Assembly (NCBI RefSeq): GCF_002434265.1
Contig: NZ_DJJS01000001.1
Span: 339,139 to 403,138 of the forward strand
DNA: 64,000 nucleotides
Reading direction: 5' to 3'
Source: Pseudomonas sp. UBA6562
GTDB lineage: Bacteria; Pseudomonadota; Gammaproteobacteria; Pseudomonadales; Pseudomonadaceae
Part shown: positions 56,597 to 64,000 of the stretch, piece by piece
Layout: every line of letters starts with the position of its first letter
Numbering within the stretch: the stretch's first letter is position 1
Made by a program: the position numbers and the translations under genes
The notes under the pieces: model-generated
Database searches by the model: none
Told to the model about the DNA's origin: nothing
The model's input: only the letters and a program-made list of their open reading frames with translations

Positions 56597-59446
56597 TCAG
56601 CCGGCGACCAGAATGCGGATGGCTTCCAAGCGCAAGGCCGCTTTGTCGAGCATGGCGACCCCATCCTCACGCAGCTTGCGCAGCGCATCGAGTTCGGTGT
56701 CACGAACGTTGGGGTTGACCGTTTTGAGGGCGGTCATGCGCGCCAGCTCTTCATCCGCTTCCGCCGCCAGGCGGCGCTGCGCGTCGGCCACCCGCTGGAT
56801 GTGGGCCGGCATGATCTTCTCTTCGCCCGCCGCGATACGCTTGGACAACACGTCGCGTTGGGCTTGGACGAACTTGTTGGCGCTGGCGCGCGGCACGCTT
56901 TCGAGCTGCTCGTTGAGGGTCTCGAACGCGACCTTGGAAGCCAAATCGTTGCCATTGGCATCGAGCAGGCAGCGCAGAGCGGCTGGCGGCAGGTAACGAC
57001 CCAACTGCAGATGGCGCGGCGCGACCACCTCGCTGACGTACAACAACTCCAGCAATACGGTACCGGGCTTGAGTGCCTTGTTCTTGATCAGCGCCACCGA
57101 GGTGTTGCCCATCGAGCCCGACAAGACCAGGTCCATGCCACCCTGCACCATGGGGTGTTCCCAGGTGATGAACTGCATGTCCTCGCGCGACAGCGCCTGG
57201 CCACGGTCGTAGGTGATGGTCACACCCTCGTCGTCGCCGAGCGGGAAGCTGGCGTCGAGCATTTTCTCGCTGGGCTTGAGGATCAGCGCGTTCTCGGAGT
57301 GGTCCTCGCTGTCGATGCCGAAGGCGTCGAACAGCGTTTCCATGTAGATCGGCAGGGCGAACTGGTCGTCCTGTTCGAGGATCGCCTCGACCAATGCCTC
57401 GCCTTCGCCGGCCCCGCCGGAGTTGAGCTCCAGCAAGCGGTCGCGGCCACTGTGCAGGTCGGCTTCCAGGCGCTCGCGTTCGTTGCGCGCGTCGGCCACC
57501 AGCGCGTCCCAGGCCTGGCTGTCGCCACTGGCCAAGAGCGCCAGCAGGCGCGCGCCGAATTGATGCTGCAAGGCATTGCCGGTCGGGCAGGTGGCCAGAA
57601 ACGCATTGAGCCCATCCTGATACCACTGGTACAGGCGCTCTTGCGGGCTGTCCTGCAAATACGGCACATGCAGCTCGATGGTGTGCTTCTGGCCGATCCG
57701 GTCCAGACGGCCGATGCGCTGCTCGAGCAGGTCGGGGTGCGCCGGCAGGTCGAACATCACCAGGTGATGGGCGAACTGGAAGTTGCGACCTTCGCTACCG
57801 ATTTCCGAGCAGATCAGCACCTGGGCGCCGAACTCCTCATCGGCGAAGTAAGCCGCGGCGCGGTCGCGCTCGAGGATGTTCATCCCTTCGTGGAAAACCG
57901 TGGCAGGAATGCCTGAACGCACGCGCAGGGCGTCTTCCAGGTCCATCGCGGTTTCGGCGTGGGCGCAGATCACCAGAACCTTGGTGCGCTTGAGCATCTT
58001 CAAAGTGTCGATCAGCCAGTCCACGCGCGGATCGAATTGCCACCAGCGCACTTCTTCGATGTCGCCCAATCCCTGAGCCTGGAAGGCCACCTCCGGATAC
58101 AGCTCGGCGCGCTCACTGGCATCGAGTTCGGTATAGCGCTCGGGATTGGGCAGGGGATAGGCGTGCAACTGACGCTCTGGGAAGCCCTGGATGGCGGCGC
58201 GGGTGTTGCGGAACAGCACGCGGCCGGTGCCGTGGCGGTCAAGCAATTCGCGGATCAGACGAGCACTGGCCTGGCTGTCGCCGTCATTGACGGCGGTGAG
58301 CAGGGCTTCGCCTTCTGCACCGAGGAAATTTCGGATGGTGTCGTGTGCCTGGCTGGATAGGCGTCCTTCGTCGAGCAGCGCCTGAACGGCTTCGGCGACG
58401 GGGCGGTAGTGCTCGCTCTCGGCGCGGAACGCGGTCAGGTCGTGGAAACGATCCGGGTCGAGCAGACGCAAGCGCGCGAAGTGGCTGTCCTGACCCAACT
58501 GCTCTGGGGTGGCAGTGAGCAGCAGGACGCCGTCGATCACTTGGGACAACTGCTCGACCAGCGCGTATTCGCGACTGGCGTGCTCTTCGTGCCAGACCAG
58601 GTGGTGCGCTTCGTCGACCACCATCAAGTCCCAGCCGGCCGCGAACAGCGCGTCCTGGGCCTTTTCATCCTCGACCAGCCACTCGAGCGCGACCAGGGCC
58701 AGTTGCGCATCTTCGAACGGGTTGCTGGCATCGCTTTCGATGAAGCGTTCGGCGTCGAACAGGGCCACTTCAAGGTTGAAGCGACGGCGCATTTCCACCA
58801 GCCACTGGTGCTGGAGGTTTTCCGGCACCAGGATCAGCACGCGGCTGGCGCGCCCTGACAGCAGTTGGCGATGGATCACCAAGCCCGCTTCGATCGTCTT
58901 GCCCAGGCCCACCTCGTCGGCCAGCAGTACGCGCGGCGCGATACGGTCGGCGACTTCACGGGCGATATGCAGCTGATGCGCGATAGGCTGAGCGCGTACG
59001 CCGCCCAGGCCCCACAGCGAAGACTGCATCTGCTTGCTGGTGTGCAGCAGCGTGTTGTAGCGCAGCGAGAACCACGGCATGGGGTCGATCTGCCCGGCGA
59101 ACAGACGGTCGCTGGCCAAGCGGAACTGGATGAAGTTCGACAACTGCGTTTCGGGCAGCGTGCGTGGCTGGTTCTGCGCGTCCAGGCCGTGATAGACCAT
59201 CAGGCCGTCGACGTCGTCGACTTCGCGTACGGTCAGTTTCCAGCCATCGAAGTGGGTGATCTGGTCACCTGGCGAGAAGCGCACCCGTGTCAACGGCGCG
59301 TTGCGCACGGCGTATTGCCGGGTTTCGCCGGTCGCCGGATAGAGCACAGTGAGCAGGCGGCCGTCCTGCGCCAGAATGGTGCCAAGGCCAAGCTCGGCTT
59401 CGCTGTCGCTGATCCAACGTTGCCCGGGTTGATACTGCTGCGCCAT
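56597..59446 (-). CDS. rapA: RNA polymerase-associated SWI2/SNF2 ATPase RapA
   Basis: 949 aa. Two N-terminal Tudor-like domains, Walker A LADEVGLGKTIEAGLVIH (DEVGLGKT at 177-184), motif II VVDEAHHL, motif III LLTATPEQLG, helicase C region VLICSEIGSEGRNFQFAHHLVMFDLPAHPDLLEQRIGRLDRIGQ, and a long RapA-specific C-terminus. It binds core RNA polymerase and promotes recycling after termination. Length is close to E. coli RapA (968). Confidence 0.97.
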   Translation of the reverse strand: MAQQYQPGQRWISDSEAELGLGTILAQDGRLLTVLYPATGETRQYAVRNAPLTRVRFSPGDQITHFDGWKLTVREVDDVDGLMVYHGLDAQNQPRTLPETQLSNFIQFRLASDRLFAGQIDPMPWFSLRYNTLLHTSKQMQSSLWGLGGVRAQPIAHQLHIAREVADRIAPRVLLADEVGLGKTIEAGLVIHRQLLSGRASRVLILVPENLQHQWLVEMRRRFNLEVALFDAERFIESDASNPFEDAQLALVALEWLVEDEKAQDALFAAGWDLMVVDEAHHLVWHEEHASREYALVEQLSQVIDGVLLLTATPEQLGQDSHFARLRLLDPDRFHDLTAFRAESEHYRPVAEAVQALLDEGRLSSQAHDTIRNFLGAEGEALLTAVNDGDSQASARLIRELLDRHGTGRVLFRNTRAAIQGFPERQLHAYPLPNPERYTELDASERAELYPEVAFQAQGLGDIEEVRWWQFDPRVDWLIDTLKMLKRTKVLVICAHAETAMDLEDALRVRSGIPATVFHEGMNILERDRAAAYFADEEFGAQVLICSEIGSEGRNFQFAHHLVMFDLPAHPDLLEQRIGRLDRIGQKHTIELHVPYLQDSPQERLYQWYQDGLNAFLATCPTGNALQHQFGARLLALLASGDSQAWDALVADARNERERLEADLHSGRDRLLELNSGGAGEGEALVEAILEQDDQFALPIYMETLFDAFGIDSEDHSENALILKPSEKMLDASFPLGDDEGVTITYDRGQALSREDMQFITWEHPMVQGGMDLVLSGSMGNTSVALIKNKALKPGTVLLELLYVSEVVAPRHLQLGRYLPPAALRCLLDANGNDLASKVAFETLNEQLESVPRASANKFVQAQRDVLSKRIAAGEEKIMPAHIQRVADAQRRLAAEADEELARMTALKTVNPNVRDTELDALRKLREDGVAMLDKAALRLEAIRILVAG

Positions 59447-59563
59447 ACTGGCTGAACTCCCGCGATGAAAAGCCGCCTATGGTAACGGATAGGTTCGGCC
59501 GGACCAATCAGTCTAGTGCGTTCATTGAACAATACTGCTTTGCCATGAGGAGCGAGGATCGAG

Positions 59564-60256
59564 ATGCCTGCCAAGTACCGCTGGTTGAACGCTTGTGTGG
59601 CCATGGGTGGCGTTGTGCTGCTATCGGGCTGTGAGCGGAAACCTTTCGAAATACTGCCGCCCATTCCAACCGATCAATTGGAAGTGCTAGGCGTACAGGC
59701 ACCGCTCAAGAGCGTGCATTTCCGCGATAAGCAGGGCGAAGGCTTATTGGTGCTGAGCCGGGTCGATGGGCAGGCCACCGACGCCGATACCGAGCAGGAA
59801 GTCGACCGTGTCGTGCTCAAGGCCACCTTATATGAACGCGCCGGCGACAAAGCCTTCACCCCGCGCTGGAACACCGAACAGGAAACCACCTGCGCCGGGC
59901 TCGACCTGGACGTCGACTTCTATACCGACGTCAGCGACGTGACCGACCTCGACGACAACGGTGTCGCCGAAGTGACCATCGCCAGCCATGCCTATTGTGG
60001 GGGTGGCATCGAACCGCAGGGCATCACCATCGAACTGCGTGAAGGGCAGTCGGTCTACGCTTTGACCGGCCAATCGCTCATTAGCCCGGCAGGTGAGGAA
60101 CCCTTCGGCGGCGAGCGTGAAGACGGCGCTTCTTTCAAGAGTACGCCCAAGGCCTTGCGCGAGCACATGGAGAGCGTCTGGCAGCAGGTCTATAAGCGGC
60201 CGTGGAGTGAAGTCAGTGCGCCATCGGACGTCGACCCTGAGGACGACACTCAATAA
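59564..60256 (+). CDS. Hypothetical lipoprotein
   Basis: 230 aa, family not recognised with certainty. Lipobox LLSGC (Cys23), Pro-rich linker (EILPPIPTD), then a beta-rich domain with acidic loops: DVDFYTDVSDVTDLDDNGVAEVTIASHAYCGGGIEPQGITIELREG. The D-x-D-x-N/D-G pattern in DLDDNGVAEV resembles FG-GAP-type calcium loops. AGGA lies 6-9 bases before the ATG. Divergent from rapA (117-base gap). Confidence 0.78.
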   Translation: MPAKYRWLNACVAMGGVVLLSGCERKPFEILPPIPTDQLEVLGVQAPLKSVHFRDKQGEGLLVLSRVDGQATDADTEQEVDRVVLKATLYERAGDKAFTPRWNTEQETTCAGLDLDVDFYTDVSDVTDLDDNGVAEVTIASHAYCGGGIEPQGITIELREGQSVYALTGQSLISPAGEEPFGGEREDGASFKSTPKALREHMESVWQQVYKRPWSEVSAPSDVDPEDDTQ

Positions 60257-60371
60257 AGGCGTGGCGTTTCGCGGGTGTTCTGCCTTTGGTCGTCGTACGC
60301 GCTCCATGTCGCCATGGCCGCTCATGGCGATCGGTATGGAGCCGATACAACGCTAATAAAGGAGACCCGCC

Positions 60372-60704
60372 ATGCTGCCCCCGATCATTCCACTCAGCGC
60401 CGTACCCGTTACGTCCCAGCTCGATCCGGTCAAACCGACCCCGGACATTCCACCGGTGGTTCCGGTACAGACCACATCGGACGATACCGGCGTCGATCTT
60501 CGTCAGCGTCAGGACCCTCAGGAGCAAGCCTTGCTGTTGCTAGACGAGCAACGTAGGCGCCAACAGCAAAGGCAGCAGGGTCAAGATGCGGACGAGCGCT
60601 ACAGCGCAGAGCCCGGCCATGAACTCAACGCTGACAACACCGTACCGGTGATAGCCATGGGTGAGCCAGTGCGCCAAGGCCTGCTGGTGGACATCGAGAT
60701 CTGA
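60372..60704 (+). CDS. Hypothetical Pro/Gln-rich protein (110 aa)
   Basis: N-terminal Pro-rich part (LPPIIPLSAVPVTSQLDPVKPTPDIPPVVPV), then a charged coiled-coil-like stretch (EQALLLLDEQRRRQQQRQQGQDADER), and an acidic end GLLVDIEI. AGGAGA lies 8-13 bases before the ATG. Similar Pseudomonas proteins are often mislabelled aspartate-semialdehyde dehydrogenase; there is no enzyme domain here. Probably disordered; function unknown. Confidence 0.75.
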   Translation: MLPPIIPLSAVPVTSQLDPVKPTPDIPPVVPVQTTSDDTGVDLRQRQDPQEQALLLLDEQRRRQQQRQQGQDADERYSAEPGHELNADNTVPVIAMGEPVRQGLLVDIEI

Positions 60705-60766
60705 GGGCTGGTCAGCGCCGGTACGCCCCGGCATCATTCACTTCTCTGCCCCCAGTCGAGCCTGTG

Positions 60767-60928
60767 ATGAGTCAAGACAACCTGATCAATTTCGGCGCCG
60801 AGCGCGCCAAGCGCATTCACGACCTCAACGACAAGCGTCTGGACGAGATGCGCCAGGCGTTCGAGCAGGTTATGCCGCTGGCCAAAGCCGGCAAGCCCAA
60901 GCGCAAAGGCAAGTCCAAGAAGCGCTGA
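60767..60928 (+). CDS. Small basic protein with Lys-rich tail (53 aa)
   Basis: Frame of 53 codons: SQDNLINFGAERAKRIHDL ... RLDEMRQAFEQVMPLAK, then a basic tail AGKPKRKGKSKKR. A short amphipathic helix followed by a lysine tail suggests binding to nucleic acid or membrane. The upstream ribosome site is weak (GAGCCTGTG), but codon use is normal. Lies 62 bases after the preceding gene. Function unknown. Confidence 0.65.
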   Translation: MSQDNLINFGAERAKRIHDLNDKRLDEMRQAFEQVMPLAKAGKPKRKGKSKKR

Positions 60929-61061
60929 GCGCTGACTTGCGTCAATTTCCGCACCCCTTCGCGCGCTCGCTCCTGGGCGCCATTGACTTCGATCAATTCC
61001 CAGCCCTGCGCAACGGGTTACCTTGCATCCATCGGACGACGGCAAACGAATGGAGGTCGGC

Positions 61062-61178
61062 ATGTTCCTCGACAATGTGGTTGTCGCAGGCGTGGTAACG
61101 GTCGGTTTGATGGTGGCGTTCTTTGTCGGTCTAGGCATTTTCATCTGGAAGGATTCCAGCAAGCGCAAACCGCGCTGA
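61062..61178 (+). CDS. ccoM: CcoM-like small cbb3 oxidase subunit (38 aa)
   Basis: 38 aa single-helix membrane protein: MFLDNVVVAGVVTVGLMVAF then FVGLGIFIWKD and a basic end SSKRKPR. A strong ribosome site GGAGG lies 5 bases before the ATG at 61062, which I prefer to the in-frame ATG at 61050. Pattern and length recall CcoM, the extra small subunit that stabilises cbb3 oxidase in P. stutzeri and related species. The cco operons are not in this window. Assignment by recalled similarity. A terminator follows 33 bases later. Confidence 0.62.
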   Translation: MFLDNVVVAGVVTVGLMVAFFVGLGIFIWKDSSKRKPR

Positions 61179-61211
61179 TTCTTCCAGTTACACGAGCACG
61201 CAAGGCATTTA

Positions 61212-61237
61212 GGGCGACTTCGGTCGCCCATTTTTTT
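61212..61237 (+). terminator. Rho-independent terminator after the CcoM-like gene
   Basis: GGGCGAC-TTCG-GTCGCCC stem with a TTCG tetraloop, then A and seven Ts. A textbook plus-strand terminator. Confidence 0.95.
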
Positions 61238-61301
61238 GCCTGGCGTTTCAGGTTCGCCCCGCTTGGCGCAAGCGGGCACTTGGCAGTCCAGGAGGTTAGG
61301 C

Positions 61302-61649
61302 ATGTCCATCACGTCCCACGACATCTGCACAGCGGCTGACCAGCTCAAAGGACTGGTCGGCTTCCATCTCAAGCGTGGTACGCACATCGTCAGGTTTTCC
61401 GAAGACGCTTTTGGCCTCGACGTAGCCCAGGACAGCCTTCAGCCCTGCAGCGAGTTCGTCTGGCGTCCGGTGGGGGGAAAGCGCGTAGCGTTATGCCGCG
61501 CGCGGCTGACCCTGCTGCTCGAACAGCATGTGGACGATCGGCTGAATATTGGCGAGCCGTTGCGGCTGTACCTCAAACGCAGCGACGTGCCCGAGATCGT
61601 TGCCGAGCGGGTCGCGGTCACTCCGGCCAGGCCAGTCGAAGCCCAGTGA
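61302..61649 (+). CDS. Hypothetical protein (115 aa)
   Basis: Strong Shine-Dalgarno AGGAGG 7 bases before the ATG at 61302. Sequence SITSHDICTAADQLKGLVGFHLKRGTHIVRF... with VWRPVGGKRVALCRARLTLLLEQHVDDRLNIGEPLRLYLKR suggests a small alpha/beta fold. No signal peptide, cofactor motif or recognised family. Its last 32 bases overlap the convergent cyclase gene. Confidence 0.75.
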   Translation: MSITSHDICTAADQLKGLVGFHLKRGTHIVRFSEDAFGLDVAQDSLQPCSEFVWRPVGGKRVALCRARLTLLLEQHVDDRLNIGEPLRLYLKRSDVPEIVAERVAVTPARPVEAQ

Positions 61650-62691
61650 AGACCGGTTTGGCGACATCGACACGATCGCGTCCCTGGCGCTTGGCGTTGT
61701 AGAGCGCGCGATCGGCGTCTTCCAGCCACTGTTCGGAGTCGGCGAAGTCACCATGGAATGCGGAAAGGCCTATGCTCAGGCTGATGCGTAGTTCCGGCAG
61801 CTCGGGGTTTTGGTAACTGGCCGCTCGTTCGCGTAGGCGCTCCATGGCCAGGCAGGCATGTTCCTGAGTCGTTTTCGGGAAGATCACACAGAATTCGTCA
61901 CCACCGTAGCGACCGGCCAAGTCGGTTTCCCGCAAGCTCTGCTTGAGCTCGGTGCTTAGATGGCGCAATACGCGGTCGCCTATCACATGGCCATAGGTGT
62001 CGTTGATCGTCTTGAAATGATCGATATCGATCAACGCGACAACCGCCATGCCATCGCGTTGCTGGCAGATGAGAAACTTGCGGCGCAGTCGATCCTTCCA
62101 GTAACCGTGGTTGAACAAGCCTGTGAGGCTGTCGGTTCGGCTCAGGTCGCTCAAGCGTTTCTTGTGTTCGGCAAGGTGCGTGGCCAGCTGGTAGGACACC
62201 CAGCCCAAGGCCATGGGGTACAGCGTCAGCATGGGAAGGCTGGCATAGACCTGCAGGTCGGTGGCGTGCAACTGCAAATGCGGTCCCAGTAGCGCCATGC
62301 CGAGCAGCATGCCGCTGGCTTGAGCCAAGGCGCCGCGCTGCACCAGGGTGCGCCCGCCGGCGGCGACATTGTTCATGGTCACCATCGAGAGGATGGTCAG
62401 GCTCGGCAAAGGGTTGAATTGCATGGCGGCCGCCCAGAAGCCGGCCATCAGCGAGTCGATCACCAAGTTGCGTTGCTCGGCGTGATAAGGCGCATGGGAG
62501 CGCATGGCCCAACGGTATGCGACATGTGGCCAGAGCACTCCGTTGACGAGCATCAGTACCCATACCCAAATGGGCGGCGCGATCGGAGCCAGCGCAGCGG
62601 TCACGGCCAGCATTCCTACGGTCTTGCCGAGGATGCGAGGCACGTAGATGCGCTTGACGAAGGAAAAGCCTTTGCCCGAGGTGGTGTCCAT
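61618..62691 (-). CDS. MASE2-GGDEF diguanylate cyclase
   Basis: 357 aa. Membrane MASE2 sensor (residues about 15-175, with RILGKTVGMLAVTAAL, WVWVLMLVNGVLWPHVAYRWAMRS and later helices), then a GGDEF domain (SRTDSLTGLFNHGYW ... VALIDIDHFKTINDTYGH). The active site is RYGGDEF (263-267), and the inhibitory I-site RETD (254-257) is correctly placed. It makes cyclic-di-GMP from GTP and should be product-inhibited. The architecture is that of AdrA/DgcC. Its 3' end overlaps the hypothetical gene at 61302. Confidence 0.95.
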   Translation of the reverse strand: MDTTSGKGFSFVKRIYVPRILGKTVGMLAVTAALAPIAPPIWVWVLMLVNGVLWPHVAYRWAMRSHAPYHAEQRNLVIDSLMAGFWAAAMQFNPLPSLTILSMVTMNNVAAGGRTLVQRGALAQASGMLLGMALLGPHLQLHATDLQVYASLPMLTLYPMALGWVSYQLATHLAEHKKRLSDLSRTDSLTGLFNHGYWKDRLRRKFLICQQRDGMAVVALIDIDHFKTINDTYGHVIGDRVLRHLSTELKQSLRETDLAGRYGGDEFCVIFPKTTQEHACLAMERLRERAASYQNPELPELRISLSIGLSAFHGDFADSEQWLEDADRALYNAKRQGRDRVDVAKPVFTGLRLAWPE

Positions 62692-62833
62692 GATGGCGTC
62701 GATTCTTTGGGAAGGTGCGCGTTATCGCATAAGTTCCCAAATATTGTTGAACATTCGACAGGCTGTAGCTACTGACCTTGCAGGCCAAATCATGGTTGGT
62801 GGGGGCAGGGAAGGGTAGCGGCTTACTTATATA

Positions 62834-62869
62834 GAGGCCGCTGCACCGTTAAAGGTGGGGCAGCGGCCT
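62834..62869. terminator. Hairpin after the FNT channel gene
   Basis: Perfect 9-base stem GGCCGCTGC (62836-62844) / GCAGCGGCC (62860-62868), extended by ACC/GGT inside the loop. On the minus strand it lies just past the channel stop and is followed by CTCTATATAAG, a weak U-tract; on the plus strand TTTT follows. Confidence 0.6.
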
Positions 62870-62875
62870 TTTAGG

Positions 62876-63775
62876 TCACTTTTTTACGGATCGTTGCTTA
62901 TCGTCGGAAGGCGATTCGTCCTTGAGTAGTTTCGACAGGCCCTGGCCAGTGTCGCTGCGTACCTGTGCATGACTGATCAGGCCAAAGATCAAGCTACCCC
63001 CTACGATGTTCCCGGCCAACGTGGGTAAGGCGAATTCCAATGCGAAGCGTTGCCAGGTCTCTTCACCTGCCCATACCAGGTAGGAGACTTCCACGGTGCC
63101 TACGACGATGTGGGTGAAATCGCCCAATGCCATCAGGTAGGTGATCAGCACGATGATCCAGATCTTGGCGTTTTCCACCGACGGGATCATCCAGACCAAG
63201 GTTGCGATCATCCAGCCAGAGATGATGCCTTTGGCGAACATCTGGCCAATGTCGTTTTCCATGACCTTGCGACCGATCTCCAGGAAGGCGATGTCGGTCT
63301 TATGGTCGAAGATCGGCAGCTCGAGCATGACCCAGGCCACGAAAATGGTACCGACGAGGTTGCCTAATAGCACGATGCCCCAAAGGCGTAGCAAGCGGCC
63401 GAAGTTGCTCAGTGTCGGTTTGGTCATGACCGGCAGGACGGCAGTGAGGGTGTTTTCTGTGAATAGCTGTTGACGCGCAATGATCACGGCCAGAAAACCT
63501 GCACAGTAACCGAAGCTTGCAATGGCATGGGACGCATCGCCTTCGGGAAGTCGCGAAGAGAGCAAGCCCATGGCCATGAACGATAGGCCCATGGTCAGGC
63601 CCGCTGCGAGTGCCGACCACCATAGAGCGGCGATGGTGCGCTCCAGCTCATGATCGCCCTGCGCTCTGATCATTTCGTGGAGTACGGCCGCGCGCGGGGG
63701 CTGGCGCTCGTCGACCTCCTGCTCCTCGTCTGCAGAGAGGCCAGGGGTCTTTTCGTCGTTGTTCTCGTCGTTCAT
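62876..63775 (-). CDS. Formate/nitrite transporter (FNT) family membrane channel
   Basis: 299 aa. Hydrophilic acidic N-terminus (NDEEKTPGL-like, residues 1-45), then about six helices with FNT features: SFGYCAGFLAVIIARQQLFTENTLTAVLPVM and LVGTIFVAWVML ... GIISGWMIATLVWMIP ... THIVVGTVEVSYLVWAG ... LAGNIVGGSLIFGLISHAQV. FNT channels move formate, nitrite or other small monoacids; this branch (YfdC-like, with the long charged N-terminus) has no firm substrate. The start at 63775 is the only reasonable one. Confidence 0.85.
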   Translation of the reverse strand: MNDENNDEKTPGLSADEEQEVDERQPPRAAVLHEMIRAQGDHELERTIAALWWSALAAGLTMGLSFMAMGLLSSRLPEGDASHAIASFGYCAGFLAVIIARQQLFTENTLTAVLPVMTKPTLSNFGRLLRLWGIVLLGNLVGTIFVAWVMLELPIFDHKTDIAFLEIGRKVMENDIGQMFAKGIISGWMIATLVWMIPSVENAKIWIIVLITYLMALGDFTHIVVGTVEVSYLVWAGEETWQRFALEFALPTLAGNIVGGSLIFGLISHAQVRSDTGQGLSKLLKDESPSDDKQRSVKK

Positions 63776-63873
63776 GCCGGTGTGCTCGAAGGAGGGGATT
63801 ATCTACAGATCGGTGAGGATTTGAATAGTTGCTTGGAATGAAGGGAGGGGAGCACCTTTTTTTACTTTAGGCG

Positions 63874-63995
63874 TTGACACGGCTTTGGAATAACGTATTA
63901 TTCGCCTCCCGCAGCGATGCACTTCGAAGCGGGTTTGAAGTGGGAACTGAAGTGGCTTTGCCAAGCAGACGAAATCTTCAAAAAGGCAGTTGACA
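63874..63995 (+). promoter_or_regulatory. Stable-RNA-type promoter(s) at the window edge
   Basis: TTGACA (63874-63879), 16-base spacer, TATTAT (63896-63901), then the GC-rich discriminator TCGCCTCCCGC. Consensus -35/-10 with this discriminator is typical of Pseudomonas rRNA and tRNA promoters. A second TTGACA begins at 63990 and its -10 would fall outside the window, suggesting tandem promoters. No mature RNA sequence is visible yet. Confidence 0.7.
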
Positions 63996-64000
63996 GCAGG

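Noticed and set aside
60372..60704. Label aspartate-semialdehyde dehydrogenase, sometimes attached to similar Pseudomonas proteins
   Set aside because: 110 residues of Pro/Gln-rich sequence with no Rossmann fold or catalytic Cys.

Overview
The window is a stretch of chromosome from a fluorescent Pseudomonas, most likely of the P. putida group. I infer this from gene order (rnt-pyrC-motY-argG, then nth-metG-apbC-csp-dcd, then the Lhr/ligase repair block, then dinG-pdxH, then braCDEFG), from high GC content with strongly third-position-biased codons, and from diagnostic proteins such as the alpha-type bacterioferritin and the CcoM-like peptide. No insertion sequence, prophage, integrase, CRISPR array or tRNA gene was seen. 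The DNA looks like conserved core genome with a few accessory genes.

Layout. 1-2973: 3' part of a large LRR/NEL-domain E3 ubiquitin ligase-like effector, convergent with and overlapping the glycerol regulon. 2916-7988 (minus strand): glpF, glpK, glpR, glpD. 8277-11416: ybaK, an ABC ATPase translationally coupled to argF, and grxD. 11540-13244: iron and peroxide genes bfr, bfd and a 2-Cys peroxiredoxin. 13313-17534: rnt-pyrC, motY with a FliA-type promoter, and argG with a tandem ArgR site. 17598-24868: a membrane protein, a NarL-type regulator, nth, metG, apbC, a cold-shock gene, dcd and small proteins. 24875-34486 (minus strand): a DNA repair block (PdeM-type phosphoesterase, Lhr-type helicase, ATP-dependent ligase, MBL-fold exonuclease) containing a desuccinylase-like gene and preceded by an Ntn-hydrolase acylase lipoprotein. 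34740-41203: EAL phosphodiesterase, SEC-C proteins, lipoproteins and dinG. 41300-48950: GH50-like glycosidase, serine hydrolase, OmpA lipoprotein with an Ala/Lys/Pro tail, pdxH, a SlyB-like lipoprotein and a flavoprotein. 49055-54831: a lipoprotein and the complete branched-chain amino acid ABC transporter. 55189-63775: DUF2288, a beta-hydroxyacid dehydrogenase, rapA, a run of small proteins including a CcoM-like one, a MASE2-GGDEF cyclase and an FNT channel. The right edge carries a strong stable-RNA-type promoter, so an rRNA or tRNA operon probably starts just beyond the window.

How the genes fit together. Glycerol is imported by GlpF, phosphorylated by GlpK and oxidised by GlpD, with GlpR as repressor; repeated AAACGAACA half-sites lie before glpD. 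Arginine synthesis (argF, argG) is marked by matching ArgR operators at two separate loci. Iron storage (Bfr) and release (Bfd) pair with a Fur-box-like site. The repair block has two overlapping gene pairs, suggesting coupled expression. Cyclic-di-GMP turnover is represented by one phosphodiesterase and one cyclase, and flagellar stator function by MotY.

Limits: everything was read by eye. Family names rest on motifs and recalled similarity, not on searches; operator and promoter calls are consensus matches only.
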